This document shows, in pieces, positions 1 through 8,242 of a stretch of DNA of 64,000 nucleotides. The stretch is from Ruminococcus sp. (lineage in GTDB: Bacteria; Bacillota; Clostridia; Lachnospirales; Lachnospiraceae), in assembly GCA_013911065.1 (NCBI GenBank), contig JACERV010000024.1:1-64000 (forward strand), written 5' to 3'. Positions within the stretch are counted from its first letter, which is position 1. The number at the start of each line of letters is the position of its first letter. The notes beneath the pieces are model-generated. The model had not been told where the DNA came from and made no database searches. It saw nothing but the letters and a program-made list of their open reading frames with translations. The translations under genes and the position numbers were made by a program.

Positions 1-1
1 C

Positions 2-142
2 GAAGCCCAGGAAAGGAAGCCGATATACCGATTGCTCCATCATTATAACAGCTTAAGCAACAAGATGGATAATTCCTTACTGGCTGTAAGGGATATTAAC
101 CATAAATATATTGTAGTAGAAAAGGAGAAAAATAATGAGTGA
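2..142 (+). CDS. Possible 3' end of an upstream gene (partial)
   Basis: This frame is open from the window edge to a TGA at 140-142 and would encode about 46 residues ending in EKEKNNE. It overlaps the start of the next gene by eight bases, as in tightly packed operons, and the next gene's AAAGGAG ribosome site lies inside it. I recognise no domain. It could equally be non-coding leader DNA, because the other two frames close at 48 and 54 without a convincing product. Confidence 0.25.
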   Translation, partial: EAQERKPIYRLLHHYNSLSNKMDNSLLAVRDINHKYIVVEKEKNNE

Positions 143-350
143 AAAAACAATGATTACAAAGGATATGTTAATTGGAGATATTTTAAGATTAGACAGCGGC
201 CTGGCTCCCATCCTGCTGGAGATGGGGATGCATTGCCTGGGGTGTCCGTCCTCCCAGATGGAATCATTGGCGGATGCCTGTATGGTACATGGGGTAGATG
301 CAGATGAGATGGCGGCAAAATTGAATGCCGGACTGGGGGAGACTGTATGA
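135..350 (+). CDS. DUF1858 domain protein (redox-disulfide type)
   Basis: A 71-residue protein that matches the DUF1858 (ScdA_N-like) family almost end to end. The family is found next to hybrid-cluster proteins and hemerythrins and is thought to carry a redox-active CxxC. Visible features are the leading segment [13 protein letters not shown], the CLGC motif at residues 34-37 and a further Cys at 49. An AAAGGAG site lies eight bases before the ATG. It is the first complete gene of a three-gene operon, and its TGA overlaps the next ATG as ATGA. The biochemical role is unproven; iron-sulfur or NO/redox stress handling is the usual suggestion. Confidence 0.8.
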   Translation: MSEKTMITKDMLIGDILRLDSGLAPILLEMGMHCLGCPSSQMESLADACMVHGVDADEMAAKLNAGLGETV

Positions 351-958
351 GCGCATTTTTAGGACCTGTTCATGTGAAAATGTATGGACGCATTTTATAT
401 CAAGATGAAATGTCAAAAGCCATGCTGGACCTGGTAGCAAAAAATGGCTGGGGAAATGATATAGAGAACAGCGTAAACAGTGAAGCTCCGGAGGCATCAA
501 AGGAACCTCTTGAAAATATTATCGACCAGAGTAATATTCATGGCTGGCTAAGCCAGGCAGTGGAAAACTGTGAGAAGCGTTTTTCTAAAGTTGTAAATGA
601 GATACTGGAAGAGGATCCTAAGCGGATTGACGAACTTGAGAAGGTCATGAAAGAATTAGGGCGTCAATACGACCTGCCGGCAGAATTAAATGTAGAAGAA
701 ACCCACCAGACTATACATGATATTCTTTTGGATGGTATGCCTTGCGATTTCCCCTTTGCTATTACAGAGCAGGAGGCAGACATCGTAGGGTGGCAGGTGA
801 AAAGCTGCCCTCATGCAAGATACTGGACAAATCCAAATTTTGGAGCAGACACCTACTACCGTTTAAGAGATTCATGGATAGAGGGAGTGCTTGAGAACAG
901 CGGCATCATTTACAGCCATACAGAACCGGCAGAATATTTCATGAGAAAGGAAGGATAA
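347..958 (+). CDS. Conserved hypothetical protein in hemerythrin operon
   Basis: A 203-residue soluble protein with no signal peptide or membrane segment. I do not recognise the family. The middle (about residues 70-110) is rich in Glu and Lys and likely helical. The C-terminal third holds two Cys (in MPCDF and KSCPHARYW) and several His, which might bind metal, but this is only a suggestion. It starts inside the stop codon of the DUF1858 gene and ends one base before the hemerythrin gene, so the three are translationally linked and probably act together in redox sensing or repair. Confidence 0.7.
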   Translation: MSAFLGPVHVKMYGRILYQDEMSKAMLDLVAKNGWGNDIENSVNSEAPEASKEPLENIIDQSNIHGWLSQAVENCEKRFSKVVNEILEEDPKRIDELEKVMKELGRQYDLPAELNVEETHQTIHDILLDGMPCDFPFAITEQEADIVGWQVKSCPHARYWTNPNFGADTYYRLRDSWIEGVLENSGIIYSHTEPAEYFMRKEG

Positions 959-959
959 A

Positions 960-1517
960 ATGGATAGCGTAAAACTTCTTATAAAAGAACATGACAACAT
1001 TCTGCGGATGCTGGATGTGATTCATAAAGCGTCATTAAATATATTGCAGGATGGGAAAATAGATATAGATGATTTTAAAAAGATGATAGATTTTATTCGC
1101 AAGTATGCAGATAAAACACATCACGGAAAGGAAGAGGACTACCTGTTTAAAGTCATGGTAGAAGACTTGGGAGGTCCGGCAGAAAAACTGATACGAAACG
1201 GTATGTTAGTGGAACATGATATTGGCCGTTTGTATGTATCAGATCTGGATGCGGCACTTGATGCTCACAAGGATGATCCCTCTGATGAGAACAGGTTAGC
1301 CATTTTAGTGGCTGCGGGCAGTTATGAGCAGCTTTTGCGGAGACATATCCAAAAAGAAAATGATGCCGTGTTTTCCTTTGGAGAGAGAAACCTGCCTCCA
1401 AAATCGGCACAGTGGGTAGAAGAGCAAACCCAGGCTTTTGAAGAAGATTCTGCAAATATTGCCGTACGGGAATACCAGTTACAGACACTTCAGGAACTTG
1501 AGAAAAAATATCTGTAA
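960..1517 (+). CDS. Hemerythrin domain-containing protein
   Basis: A 185-residue hemerythrin/HHE-type four-helix protein, expected to bind a di-iron centre and to sense or bind O2 or NO in the cytoplasm. Candidate ligands are His11 (KEHDN), His54/His55 and Glu58 (THHGKEED), His86 (VEHD) and His129/Glu133 (RRHIQKEND), spaced as in the family. There is no signal peptide. It is the last gene of the operon and is followed at once by an intrinsic terminator. A role in oxygen or nitrosative stress is inferred from the family and the DUF1858 neighbour. Confidence 0.85.
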   Translation: MDSVKLLIKEHDNILRMLDVIHKASLNILQDGKIDIDDFKKMIDFIRKYADKTHHGKEEDYLFKVMVEDLGGPAEKLIRNGMLVEHDIGRLYVSDLDAALDAHKDDPSDENRLAILVAAGSYEQLLRRHIQKENDAVFSFGERNLPPKSAQWVEEQTQAFEEDSANIAVREYQLQTLQELEKKYL

Positions 1518-1521
1518 AAGA

Positions 1522-1560
1522 TTCAGGAATTGATTTTCACAATCAGTTCCTGAATTTTTT
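1522..1560 (+). terminator. Rho-independent terminator after hemerythrin gene
   Basis: A 14-bp stem (1522-1535 with 1541-1554, one G:U pair), a five-base loop and a run of T at 1555-1560, starting four bases after the hemerythrin stop codon. Confidence 0.9.
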
Positions 1561-1744
1561 ATGCAGTTTTATCTAGCTTGTACAATGTTTTGCTAGTTGT
1601 ATATCAGACAACTGCAATCTTATAAATCAGTTTTTTGTCCTTTTTTTATCTCATAGGGTGCAAAAAACGAATGTCTGGATTATATGCTTATAATTTCCCA
1701 TTTGTTATGATGAAAATACAAAGTTTAGAAGAAGGGAGACGATT

Positions 1745-2413
1745 ATGAAAAAGTACAGAGGAGCTATTTTTGATTTGGACGGAACACTTCTTAATACGAT
1801 TTATGACTTATCTGACAGTGTGAATGCAGTGCTTCAGAAAATGGGAGCTAAAGAACATACTTATGAAGAGTATAAGCTGAAAATAGGAAGAGGATTTCGG
1901 AATCTGATGGAAGTCAGCCTGCCGGAAGGAACAAGTGAAGCAAAGATAGATGAGGCACTGGAATTGTTTCTTTCTATTTATGATAAAAAGTATATGGATA
2001 AAACAGTTCCATATGAAGACATCGGGGACGTTTTAAAAACTCTGGATGAGAGGGGAATTCTGATTGGTGTTAATTCTAACAAAAGAACGGATTACACACA
2101 GGCTCTCGTATCTCATCATTTTCCATATATAAGTTTTGCAGGGGTTATCGGGGAGCGGAAAGGGGTTAATAAGAAACCAGATCCCGTGTCTGCGCTGGAA
2201 ATAACTTCTGCCATGAATCTGAAACCGGAAGAAGTTTTGTACATCGGTGATTCTAAGACAGACATTATAACCGGAAAGAACGCAGGAATGGATACTGCCG
2301 GCGTATTATGGGGATTCCGGGGAGAAGAGGAGCTGGCCCGGCATGGTGCAGATTATATTTTACATTCCCCAAATGAAATCTGCGGCTTGTTTTGCTGCGG
2401 GCAAGAAAAGTAA
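1745..2413 (+). CDS. HAD-family hydrolase (phosphoglycolate phosphatase-like)
   Basis: A 222-residue haloacid-dehalogenase phosphatase with a helical cap. The four HAD motifs are present: DLDGT with nucleophile Asp10 and Asp12, NSNK near 110-113, Lys143/144 before PDP, and GDSKTD with Asp169 and Asp173. Length and cap position fit the Gph/PGP subgroup, but substrate cannot be read from sequence. It is preceded by GAAGGGAG and stands alone, with a 180-bp non-coding stretch upstream and a repeat element downstream. Confidence 0.85.
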   Translation: MKKYRGAIFDLDGTLLNTIYDLSDSVNAVLQKMGAKEHTYEEYKLKIGRGFRNLMEVSLPEGTSEAKIDEALELFLSIYDKKYMDKTVPYEDIGDVLKTLDERGILIGVNSNKRTDYTQALVSHHFPYISFAGVIGERKGVNKKPDPVSALEITSAMNLKPEEVLYIGDSKTDIITGKNAGMDTAGVLWGFRGEEELARHGADYILHSPNEICGLFCCGQEK

Positions 2414-2426
2414 ATCTGCATATAAT

Positions 2427-2612
2427 ATGATGTTGGGGTCAAAAGGTATTTTGACCCCTGATGCCTACGGATTGTTACGCACTTTGTGCTCTCACAATCC
2501 TAAAACATTCGAAATCCACCCTATTCGGGCTACTTTCTCATGTTTTACGGGTCCCAAAGTCATGCTTTTTCATGCAAGCATGAAACACATGACCTTTTGA
2601 CCCTGGCATCAT
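2427..2612. repeat. MITE-like element with 21-bp terminal inverted repeats
   Basis: This 186-bp stretch begins with ATGATGTTGGGGTCAAAAGG (2427-) and ends with the near-complement at 2592-2612; 19 of 21 positions match. The left end itself folds into a perfect 10-bp hairpin (GGGGTCAAAA 2435-2444 with TTTTGACCCC 2449-2458). The interior has further short palindromes around CATG. A frame across it stays open to 2600 but has no family resemblance and is not called. It looks like a non-autonomous mobile repeat between the HAD gene and glmS; no clear target duplication is visible. Confidence 0.55.
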
Positions 2613-2672
2613 AATATTGAGAAATTATCTGGATGAACTGTAATCATAAATGAATCAGCAGGAGGTATTGGT

Positions 2673-4499
2673 ATGTGTGGTATTGTTGGGTATAACGGAA
2701 AAAATCAGGCAGGGGAAATTCTTCTTGAAGGATTGGAAAAGTTAGAATATAGGGGGTATGATTCGGCTGGAATATCCGTTCATGACGGCAAGCATATAGG
2801 GAAGGTAAAAGCTGCCGGAAGACTTAAAGTATTAAATGAATTAACAAAAGGAGGAACTTCCTTAAAAGGTACTCTGGGAATCGGCCACACGAGATGGGCA
2901 ACCCACGGTGTTCCTTCTGATGAGAATGCACATCCTCATTTCAATAAAGAAAAATCTATTTCGGTTGTACACAATGGTATTATTGAAAATTACATGAAGT
3001 TGAAGAAATATCTTGAGGACAGAGGATATGAATTTGTTTCTGAGACTGACACGGAGGTCATTGCACACTTACTCGATTATTATTATAAAGGGGACCCAAT
3101 TGCGTGTATCATTAAAGTGATCCACAGGATAGAGGGCTCTTATGCTTTGGGAATTCTTTTTAAAGACCATCCTGATGAAATGTATGCAGTAAGGAAAGAC
3201 AGCCCTCTCATAGTGGGGAAAAGCAAAATAGGGGGATTTATTGCCTCTGATGTGCCCGCAGTTTTAAAGTATACCAGGGAGGTGTACTTTATGGAGAATG
3301 ACGAAATCGCCATTGTGGGAAAAAATGAAATCACATTTTATAACATTGATGAAGAAAAAGTGAAGAAAGATTCCATCACAATTGATTGGGACATAAATGC
3401 AGCAGAAAAAGCTGGATATGAGCACTTTATGCTGAAAGAAATCTATGAACAGCCCCAGGCTGTCAAAGATACTTTAAATGCTTATATGAAAAGCGATGAC
3501 ATCCATATAGAAGATGTGGGAATTACAGACGACATAATTAAAAATCTGAAAAAAATCAACATTGTTGCCTGTGGGTCAGCATACCATACCGGAATGGCTG
3601 CAAAATATATTTTTGAGGACCTTGTAAGGATTCCGGTTGAAGTGGATCTGGCATCCGAATTCCGGTACAGGAATCCGATTATGCAGGAAAATACACTTAC
3701 GATTGTAGTTACCCAGTCTGGGGAAACCGCGGATACCCTTGCATCATTAAGAGAGGCGAAAAAATTAGGGGGAACGGTTCTGGGTATTGTAAATGTTTTG
3801 GGAAGTTCCATTGCAAGAGAGTCAGATTATGTAATGTATACTTATGCCGGTCCTGAAATTGCAGTAGCAACGACTAAGGCTTACAGTACCCAACTGATTG
3901 CACAGTATATACTGGCGGTTTATTTTGCAAAAGTAAGGGGAGAAATCGATAAAAAGCAGACAAAGGAACTTATGCTTGAATTAAAACGGATACCCCAGCA
4001 GATAGATATGCTTCTGAACAACAAGGAAAAAATACAGAAATTTGCCAACCGGTATCTGGCTGCACAGCATGTATTTTTCTTGGGAAGGGGATTGGACTAT
4101 GCGATTTCCATGGAAGGCTCTTTGAAGCTGAAGGAGATTTCTTATATCCATTCAGAAGCTTATGCAGCAGGAGAACTCAAACATGGAACGATTTCCCTGA
4201 TTGAAGAGGGGACTTTGGTAATTGCTCTGATGACACAGGAACATTTAATGAAAAAAATTGCCGCAAATGTGGAAGAGGTTAAAACAAGGGGTGCTTTTGT
4301 GCTGGCTGTGACCAATGAGGGGCATACAGATATAGAAGAGGGCAGCGATTTTGTCTTATATCTGCCGGTAACACACCGGTATTTTACAAACTCTGTGGCA
4401 GTAGTGCCTCTTCAGTTGTTTGCTTATTATATTTCTCTGGGCAGAGGGCTGGATATTGATAAGCCCAGAAACCTTGCGAAATCTGTTACAGTAGAATAA
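2673..4499 (+). CDS. glmS: Glutamine--fructose-6-phosphate aminotransferase (isomerizing)
   Basis: GlmS makes glucosamine-6-phosphate from fructose-6-phosphate and glutamine, the first step of amino-sugar and peptidoglycan precursor synthesis. The 608-residue length is typical. The N-terminal MCGIVGY gives the Ntn nucleophile Cys2, followed by the GHTRWATHG and HNGIIEN motifs of the glutaminase domain. Two SIS domains follow (about 290-420 and 460-590, with TQSGETADT), and the protein ends in KSVTVE as GlmS proteins do. AGGAGG precedes the ATG. No glmS ribozyme is recognisable in the 60 bp between the upstream repeat and the start. Confidence 0.97.
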   Translation: MCGIVGYNGKNQAGEILLEGLEKLEYRGYDSAGISVHDGKHIGKVKAAGRLKVLNELTKGGTSLKGTLGIGHTRWATHGVPSDENAHPHFNKEKSISVVHNGIIENYMKLKKYLEDRGYEFVSETDTEVIAHLLDYYYKGDPIACIIKVIHRIEGSYALGILFKDHPDEMYAVRKDSPLIVGKSKIGGFIASDVPAVLKYTREVYFMENDEIAIVGKNEITFYNIDEEKVKKDSITIDWDINAAEKAGYEHFMLKEIYEQPQAVKDTLNAYMKSDDIHIEDVGITDDIIKNLKKINIVACGSAYHTGMAAKYIFEDLVRIPVEVDLASEFRYRNPIMQENTLTIVVTQSGETADTLASLREAKKLGGTVLGIVNVLGSSIARESDYVMYTYAGPEIAVATTKAYSTQLIAQYILAVYFAKVRGEIDKKQTKELMLELKRIPQQIDMLLNNKEKIQKFANRYLAAQHVFFLGRGLDYAISMEGSLKLKEISYIHSEAYAAGELKHGTISLIEEGTLVIALMTQEHLMKKIAANVEEVKTRGAFVLAVTNEGHTDIEEGSDFVLYLPVTHRYFTNSVAVVPLQLFAYYISLGRGLDIDKPRNLAKSVTVE

Positions 4500-4516
4500 A
4501 GAAAATATGTGAAAAG

Positions 4517-4552
4517 AAAGCACTTACAGGATTTGCCCTGCAAGTGCTTTTT
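4517..4552 (+). terminator. Terminator of glmS
   Basis: A 14-base arm 4517-4530 pairs with 4537-4550 (one mismatch), with a six-base loop and a T-rich 3' side, 17 bases after the glmS stop. Confidence 0.85.
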
Positions 4553-4605
4553 GTATAATAGGAAACTGCGTTTTCTGTTCAGACAAGTTTTCCAAAATGG
4601 CACTA

Positions 4606-4619
4606 TTGACTGGCGTCAA
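4606..4619. promoter_or_regulatory. Inverted repeat TTGAC-N4-GTCAA before PTS operon
   Basis: TTGACTGGCGTCAA is a perfect 5-bp inverted repeat 92 bp before the first PTS gene. It could be an operator or part of the promoter. A 12-base match GCACTATTGACT at 4600-4611 also occurs at 10505-10516 before the LacI operon. No good -10 at standard spacing was found, so the promoter itself is unresolved. Confidence 0.35.
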
Positions 4620-4710
4620 AGTACTGTTTGTTTCAATTGTAATACGACAATAAGGAAGATTATAATTAATTTATGTAATTATATACTCAATATTTCAGGA
4701 GGAAGTTTGT

Positions 4711-5148
4711 ATGTCTACGGGAAAAGAACTGCTGTTAAAATCAAATATTTTTACGGGCTGCATGGCACGTCCTAAAAATGAACTGATAAAGGAGATCGGA
4801 GGTGTACTGGTAAAAAGCGGTTATGTAAATGACAATTACGTGGATGCAATGTTTGAAAGGGAACTGTCATTTTCAACGTATTTGGGGAACGGAATTGCAA
4901 TGCCACACGGTGTTGACAGTGCAAAAAAGGAAATCAGGGAGTCCGGCCTGACGGTAATGGTATTTCCAGAGGGGACAGACTGGGATGGAAATAAGGTACA
5001 TATTGTAATTGGATTAGCCGGAAGAGAGAATGAGCATTTAAAAATTTTGGGAAATCTGGCAAATACGCTGATAGATGAAGCGTCTGTAAGGAAAATGATT
5101 GATATGGATGTTGATGAAATATACAGGGTCATAACAAATAAAGAATAA
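4711..5148 (+). CDS. PTS sugar transporter subunit IIA (mannitol/fructose family)
   Basis: A 145-residue single-domain EIIA that receives phosphate from HPr and passes it to EIIB. The active histidine is His66 in GIAMPHG, the hallmark of mannitol-type EIIA, and the domain is complete. GGAGG lies nine bases upstream of the ATG. It opens a five-gene operon with HPr, a SorE-like reductase, an IICB permease and a PTS-controlled regulator. The sugar is not known from sequence. Confidence 0.88.
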   Translation: MSTGKELLLKSNIFTGCMARPKNELIKEIGGVLVKSGYVNDNYVDAMFERELSFSTYLGNGIAMPHGVDSAKKEIRESGLTVMVFPEGTDWDGNKVHIVIGLAGRENEHLKILGNLANTLIDEASVRKMIDMDVDEIYRVITNKE

Positions 5149-5171
5149 CATTGCAAGATTGGAGAAAAGGA

Positions 5172-5441
5172 ATGGTTAGTGAAAAGGTGGTTGTGAAAAA
5201 CAAGTCTGGAATTCATGCAAGACCCGCAGGAGAATTGGCAGCGGTTGCTAAAAAATGTAATTCCGATGTCATCATATTAACTGGTAATAAAATCGTCAAT
5301 CCTAAAAGCATTTTAAATTTAATGGCTGCAACAATACATAAAGGTACGGAAATTACAGTACAGTGTTCCGGTGATACAGAGAAAGAAGATTTAAAAATGA
5401 TGATTGATGCTATTAACAGCGGGCTGGGTGAAGATGAGTAG
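5172..5441 (+). CDS. HPr-family phosphocarrier protein
   Basis: An 89-residue HPr that shuttles phosphate from enzyme I to EIIA. His15 lies in SGIHARPAGEL and Ser46, the HPr kinase target, lies in NPKSILNLM, so both regulatory sites are kept. The ATG at 5172 is chosen because GGAG sits seven bases before it; a TTG start at 5151 would have no ribosome site. Its place inside a sugar-specific PTS operon suggests a dedicated or duplicated HPr. Confidence 0.9.
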   Translation: MVSEKVVVKNKSGIHARPAGELAAVAKKCNSDVIILTGNKIVNPKSILNLMAATIHKGTEITVQCSGDTEKEDLKMMIDAINSGLGEDE

Positions 5442-5521
5442 GCCGCAAAGCCATTCATTTAATACACTGGTCAAAATAAGAAGGACTATATACGGCAGCA
5501 ACATGAGAAGGAGGAACAAAA

Positions 5522-6781
5522 ATGCAGGTAAGAGGAGTAAGATTACATGGTGCCGGGGACTTAAGGCTTGAGGAATTTAAAATTCCGGAGATTAAAGAAG
5601 ATGAAATACTTCTTAAAGTAATCAGCGATAGTATATGTATGTCTACCTGGAAAGAGGTTAAGCTTGGCAAAGAGCATATCAGAGTTCCGGAAAATATAGA
5701 TACAAATCCAGTAATTGTAGGGCACGAATTCTCAGGCATCATTGCACAGGTGGGGGAGAAATGGAAAAAAGAATATACTCCTGGTGAACGATTCGTAGTC
5801 CTGCCGGGAATTCCGGGCCAGATGGGGGCTCCCGGTTATTCTTACGAATATTTCGGCGGGGCAGTTACATATTGCATTATTCCCAATGATGTCATTGAAA
5901 AAGATTGTCTGCTTCATTATGACGGGAATACGTTTTACGAAGTTTCCGTGGCAGAGCCTATGTACTGTATTATCGGAGGCTATAACTCAAACTTCCATAC
6001 CGATGATTTGTCCTATGACCATCATAAAGGAACCAGAAAGGGCGGAAACATTTTAATTCTGGGAGGATGCGGGCCCATGGGGCTGGGCGCTGTGAGCTAT
6101 GCACTTGCTATGGAGAATAAGCCGGGGATGGTTGTAGTCACAGATATCAGCGAAGAGCGGATTGAACATGCAAAGAAAGTCATTTCTGTAGAGGAAGCAG
6201 CTCAGAAGGGCGTGAAATTACTTTACATCAATACATCAAATATAAATAAGGAGGTTGAAGAATTACTGTCCCTGACGGATGGTAAGGGTTATGATGATGT
6301 ATTTGTATATGCACCAATACAGAGTGTGGCTGAGATAGGAAACCGTGTTTTAGCGTTTGACGGATGTATGAATTTGTTTGCAGGACCGTCAGACAATCAG
6401 TTCTCTGCAAGTATGAATCTTTATGACAGTCACTATAAGAAAACAAAGATTATAGGCTCCTCAGGCGGAATACGTTCGGACTTGGAAGAAGCTTTAGCTT
6501 TAATTTCGGCTGAAAAGATTAATCCCTCGGTTATGATTACCCATGTGGGAGGAATAAATTCCATTGTTGATGCAACGCTTCATCTGCCGGAAATTCCTGG
6601 AGGAAAGAAATTAGCCTATACCCAGTTTGACATGCCGCTCACAGCAATAGAAGATTTTAAAGAGTTAGGAAAAACAGACTTGCTGTATGCTAAGCTGGCG
6701 GATGCATGTGACCAGCATAATGGCCTGTGGAATAAAGATGCAGAGGATATATTGCTGGACCATTTTAATGTGGAAGTATAG
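5522..6781 (+). CDS. L-sorbose-1-phosphate reductase-like zinc dehydrogenase (SorE family)
   Basis: A 419-residue medium-chain dehydrogenase that resembles SorE along its whole length. SorE reduces L-sorbose-1-phosphate to glucitol-6-phosphate with NAD(P)H. Visible features are the early segment DLRLEEFKIPE, zinc-ligand candidates Cys39 and His68-Glu69 (VGHEF), a Rossmann GGCGPMGLG at 181-189 and the late FAGPSDNQFSA and LPEIPGGKKLAYT segments. It lies between HPr and the IICB permease, so it probably acts on the phosphosugar delivered by this PTS. Unlike classical sor operons, the permease is mannitol-type and no glucitol-6-phosphate dehydrogenase is present. Confidence 0.82.
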   Translation: MQVRGVRLHGAGDLRLEEFKIPEIKEDEILLKVISDSICMSTWKEVKLGKEHIRVPENIDTNPVIVGHEFSGIIAQVGEKWKKEYTPGERFVVLPGIPGQMGAPGYSYEYFGGAVTYCIIPNDVIEKDCLLHYDGNTFYEVSVAEPMYCIIGGYNSNFHTDDLSYDHHKGTRKGGNILILGGCGPMGLGAVSYALAMENKPGMVVVTDISEERIEHAKKVISVEEAAQKGVKLLYINTSNINKEVEELLSLTDGKGYDDVFVYAPIQSVAEIGNRVLAFDGCMNLFAGPSDNQFSASMNLYDSHYKKTKIIGSSGGIRSDLEEALALISAEKINPSVMITHVGGINSIVDATLHLPEIPGGKKLAYTQFDMPLTAIEDFKELGKTDLLYAKLADACDQHNGLWNKDAEDILLDHFNVEV

Positions 6782-6793
6782 GAGGAAAAGATT

Positions 6794-8203
6794 ATGGGAG
6801 AAAGAGGAGCTATACGTACAAAGGTACAAAAATTGGGGGGATTCATGTCCGGCATGGTTATGCCTAACATTGGAGCCTTTATTGCATGGGGAATCTTAAC
6901 AGCATTGTTCATTCCGACAGGATTTTTCCCGAATGAAAAACTTAGTGCACTGGTAGGACCTACACTTACCTATCTGCTGCCGCTTTTAATTGCTTATACA
7001 GCCGGATATAACATGTATGAAAGGCGGGGTGCCATTGCAGGGTGCCTTGCAACGGTTGGGGTCATAATAGGAGCAAATACAACGATGCTCATAGGTGGTA
7101 TGATTATGGGGCCTCTGGGTGCATGGTGTGTGAAAAAATTTGATAACCTGATTAAAGGAAAAGTGAAACCTGGCCTGGAAATGTTAATTGACAACTTTAG
7201 TATGGGAATCATAGGTGTTATACTTTTAGTATTCGGATTCCTTGGCGTGGAGCCGCTGATTTCCGGGCTTTCAAACATATTTGCGTCAGGCGTTGATTTC
7301 CTGATGAATAATAACCTGCTTCCGTTAACTTCCATTTTCATAGCGCCCGGTCAGGCCTTGTTCCTGAATAATGCGATTAATCATGGGATTTTAACACCTC
7401 TGGCCATTGAGCAGGCTTCCGAAATGGGAAAATCCATCCTCTTTCTGCTGGAAGCAAACACTGGCAACTGGGCAGGCTTAATTCTTGCATTTACAGTATT
7501 TGGAAAAGGAATTGCTAAGAAGTCCGCACCCACAGCAGCAGTCATTCAGATTATTGGTGGAATCGGAGAGATTTCCGTACCTTATGCACTTATGAAGCCA
7601 CTGACCATTCTGGGGCCAATTCTTGGAGGTATAACTGGGATTTTCTGGCTTCAGTTGTTTGACGGAGGAGCAGTTGCAGCAGTTTCACCAGGCAGTATCA
7701 TTGCATTAGTTCTGATGTCACCCAAGGGGAAACTGCTGGTGAATGTAGGCGCTTATGTAGCTGCAGCAATTGTTTCCTTTCTTGTAGTATCTTTCATTCT
7801 AAAACGGGATAAAACAGTGGAAGAAGCTGCAGAAACTGTGGATATAGCGGGTACAGATCATCAATCCCAGGCAGCAGAGAGAGGAACAGAAGCGGCAGGA
7901 AGTTATTCCAAAAGGAAAATCCGTAAAGTTGCATTTTGCTGTGACGCAGGAATGGGTTCTAGCGCAATGGGGGCTTCCATGCTGAAAACGCAGCTCACGA
8001 AGGCAGGGGTATATGTGGATGTTGAGCATGCTTCAGTACATAGGATACCCAAAGATATTGATGTGGTAATTACGAATACAAATCTTGTTGATGCTGCGCG
8101 TAAGGCGGTATCTGAGGATGTACCAATACTTGCACTTAATGAGTTCCTGAATGGAGAAGAGCATAAGGCGATTGTAAAAAAGATTAAGGACATGATGGAG
8201 TAA
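6794..8203 (+). CDS. PTS transporter subunit IICB, mannitol family
   Basis: A 469-residue membrane permease of the MtlA type. The N-terminal about 340 residues form a hydrophobic IIC domain with the GMVMPNIGAFIAWG start and the NNAINHG motif. A charged linker follows, then a IIB domain with CDAGMGSSAMG, where Cys383 is the expected phosphorylation site. There is no fused IIA; that is supplied by the first gene of the operon. AGGAGG precedes the ATG. The family points to a polyol or related sugar, and the SorE-like neighbour to a ketose-1-phosphate product. Confidence 0.92.
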   Translation: MGERGAIRTKVQKLGGFMSGMVMPNIGAFIAWGILTALFIPTGFFPNEKLSALVGPTLTYLLPLLIAYTAGYNMYERRGAIAGCLATVGVIIGANTTMLIGGMIMGPLGAWCVKKFDNLIKGKVKPGLEMLIDNFSMGIIGVILLVFGFLGVEPLISGLSNIFASGVDFLMNNNLLPLTSIFIAPGQALFLNNAINHGILTPLAIEQASEMGKSILFLLEANTGNWAGLILAFTVFGKGIAKKSAPTAAVIQIIGGIGEISVPYALMKPLTILGPILGGITGIFWLQLFDGGAVAAVSPGSIIALVLMSPKGKLLVNVGAYVAAAIVSFLVVSFILKRDKTVEEAAETVDIAGTDHQSQAAERGTEAAGSYSKRKIRKVAFCCDAGMGSSAMGASMLKTQLTKAGVYVDVEHASVHRIPKDIDVVITNTNLVDAARKAVSEDVPILALNEFLNGEEHKAIVKKIKDMME

Positions 8204-8242
8204 TGGGAAATTGACATGTCGAATTGAAAGCAGGTGTCAGAT

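Noticed and set aside
2343-2600. Open frame of 85 codons overlapping the HAD gene end
   Set aside because: It runs through the MITE-like repeat, has no ribosome site and its protein is rich in unlikely residues; the inverted repeats explain the sequence better.
2613-2672. Possible glmS ribozyme
   Set aside because: The gap is too short for the core and no conserved segments are present.
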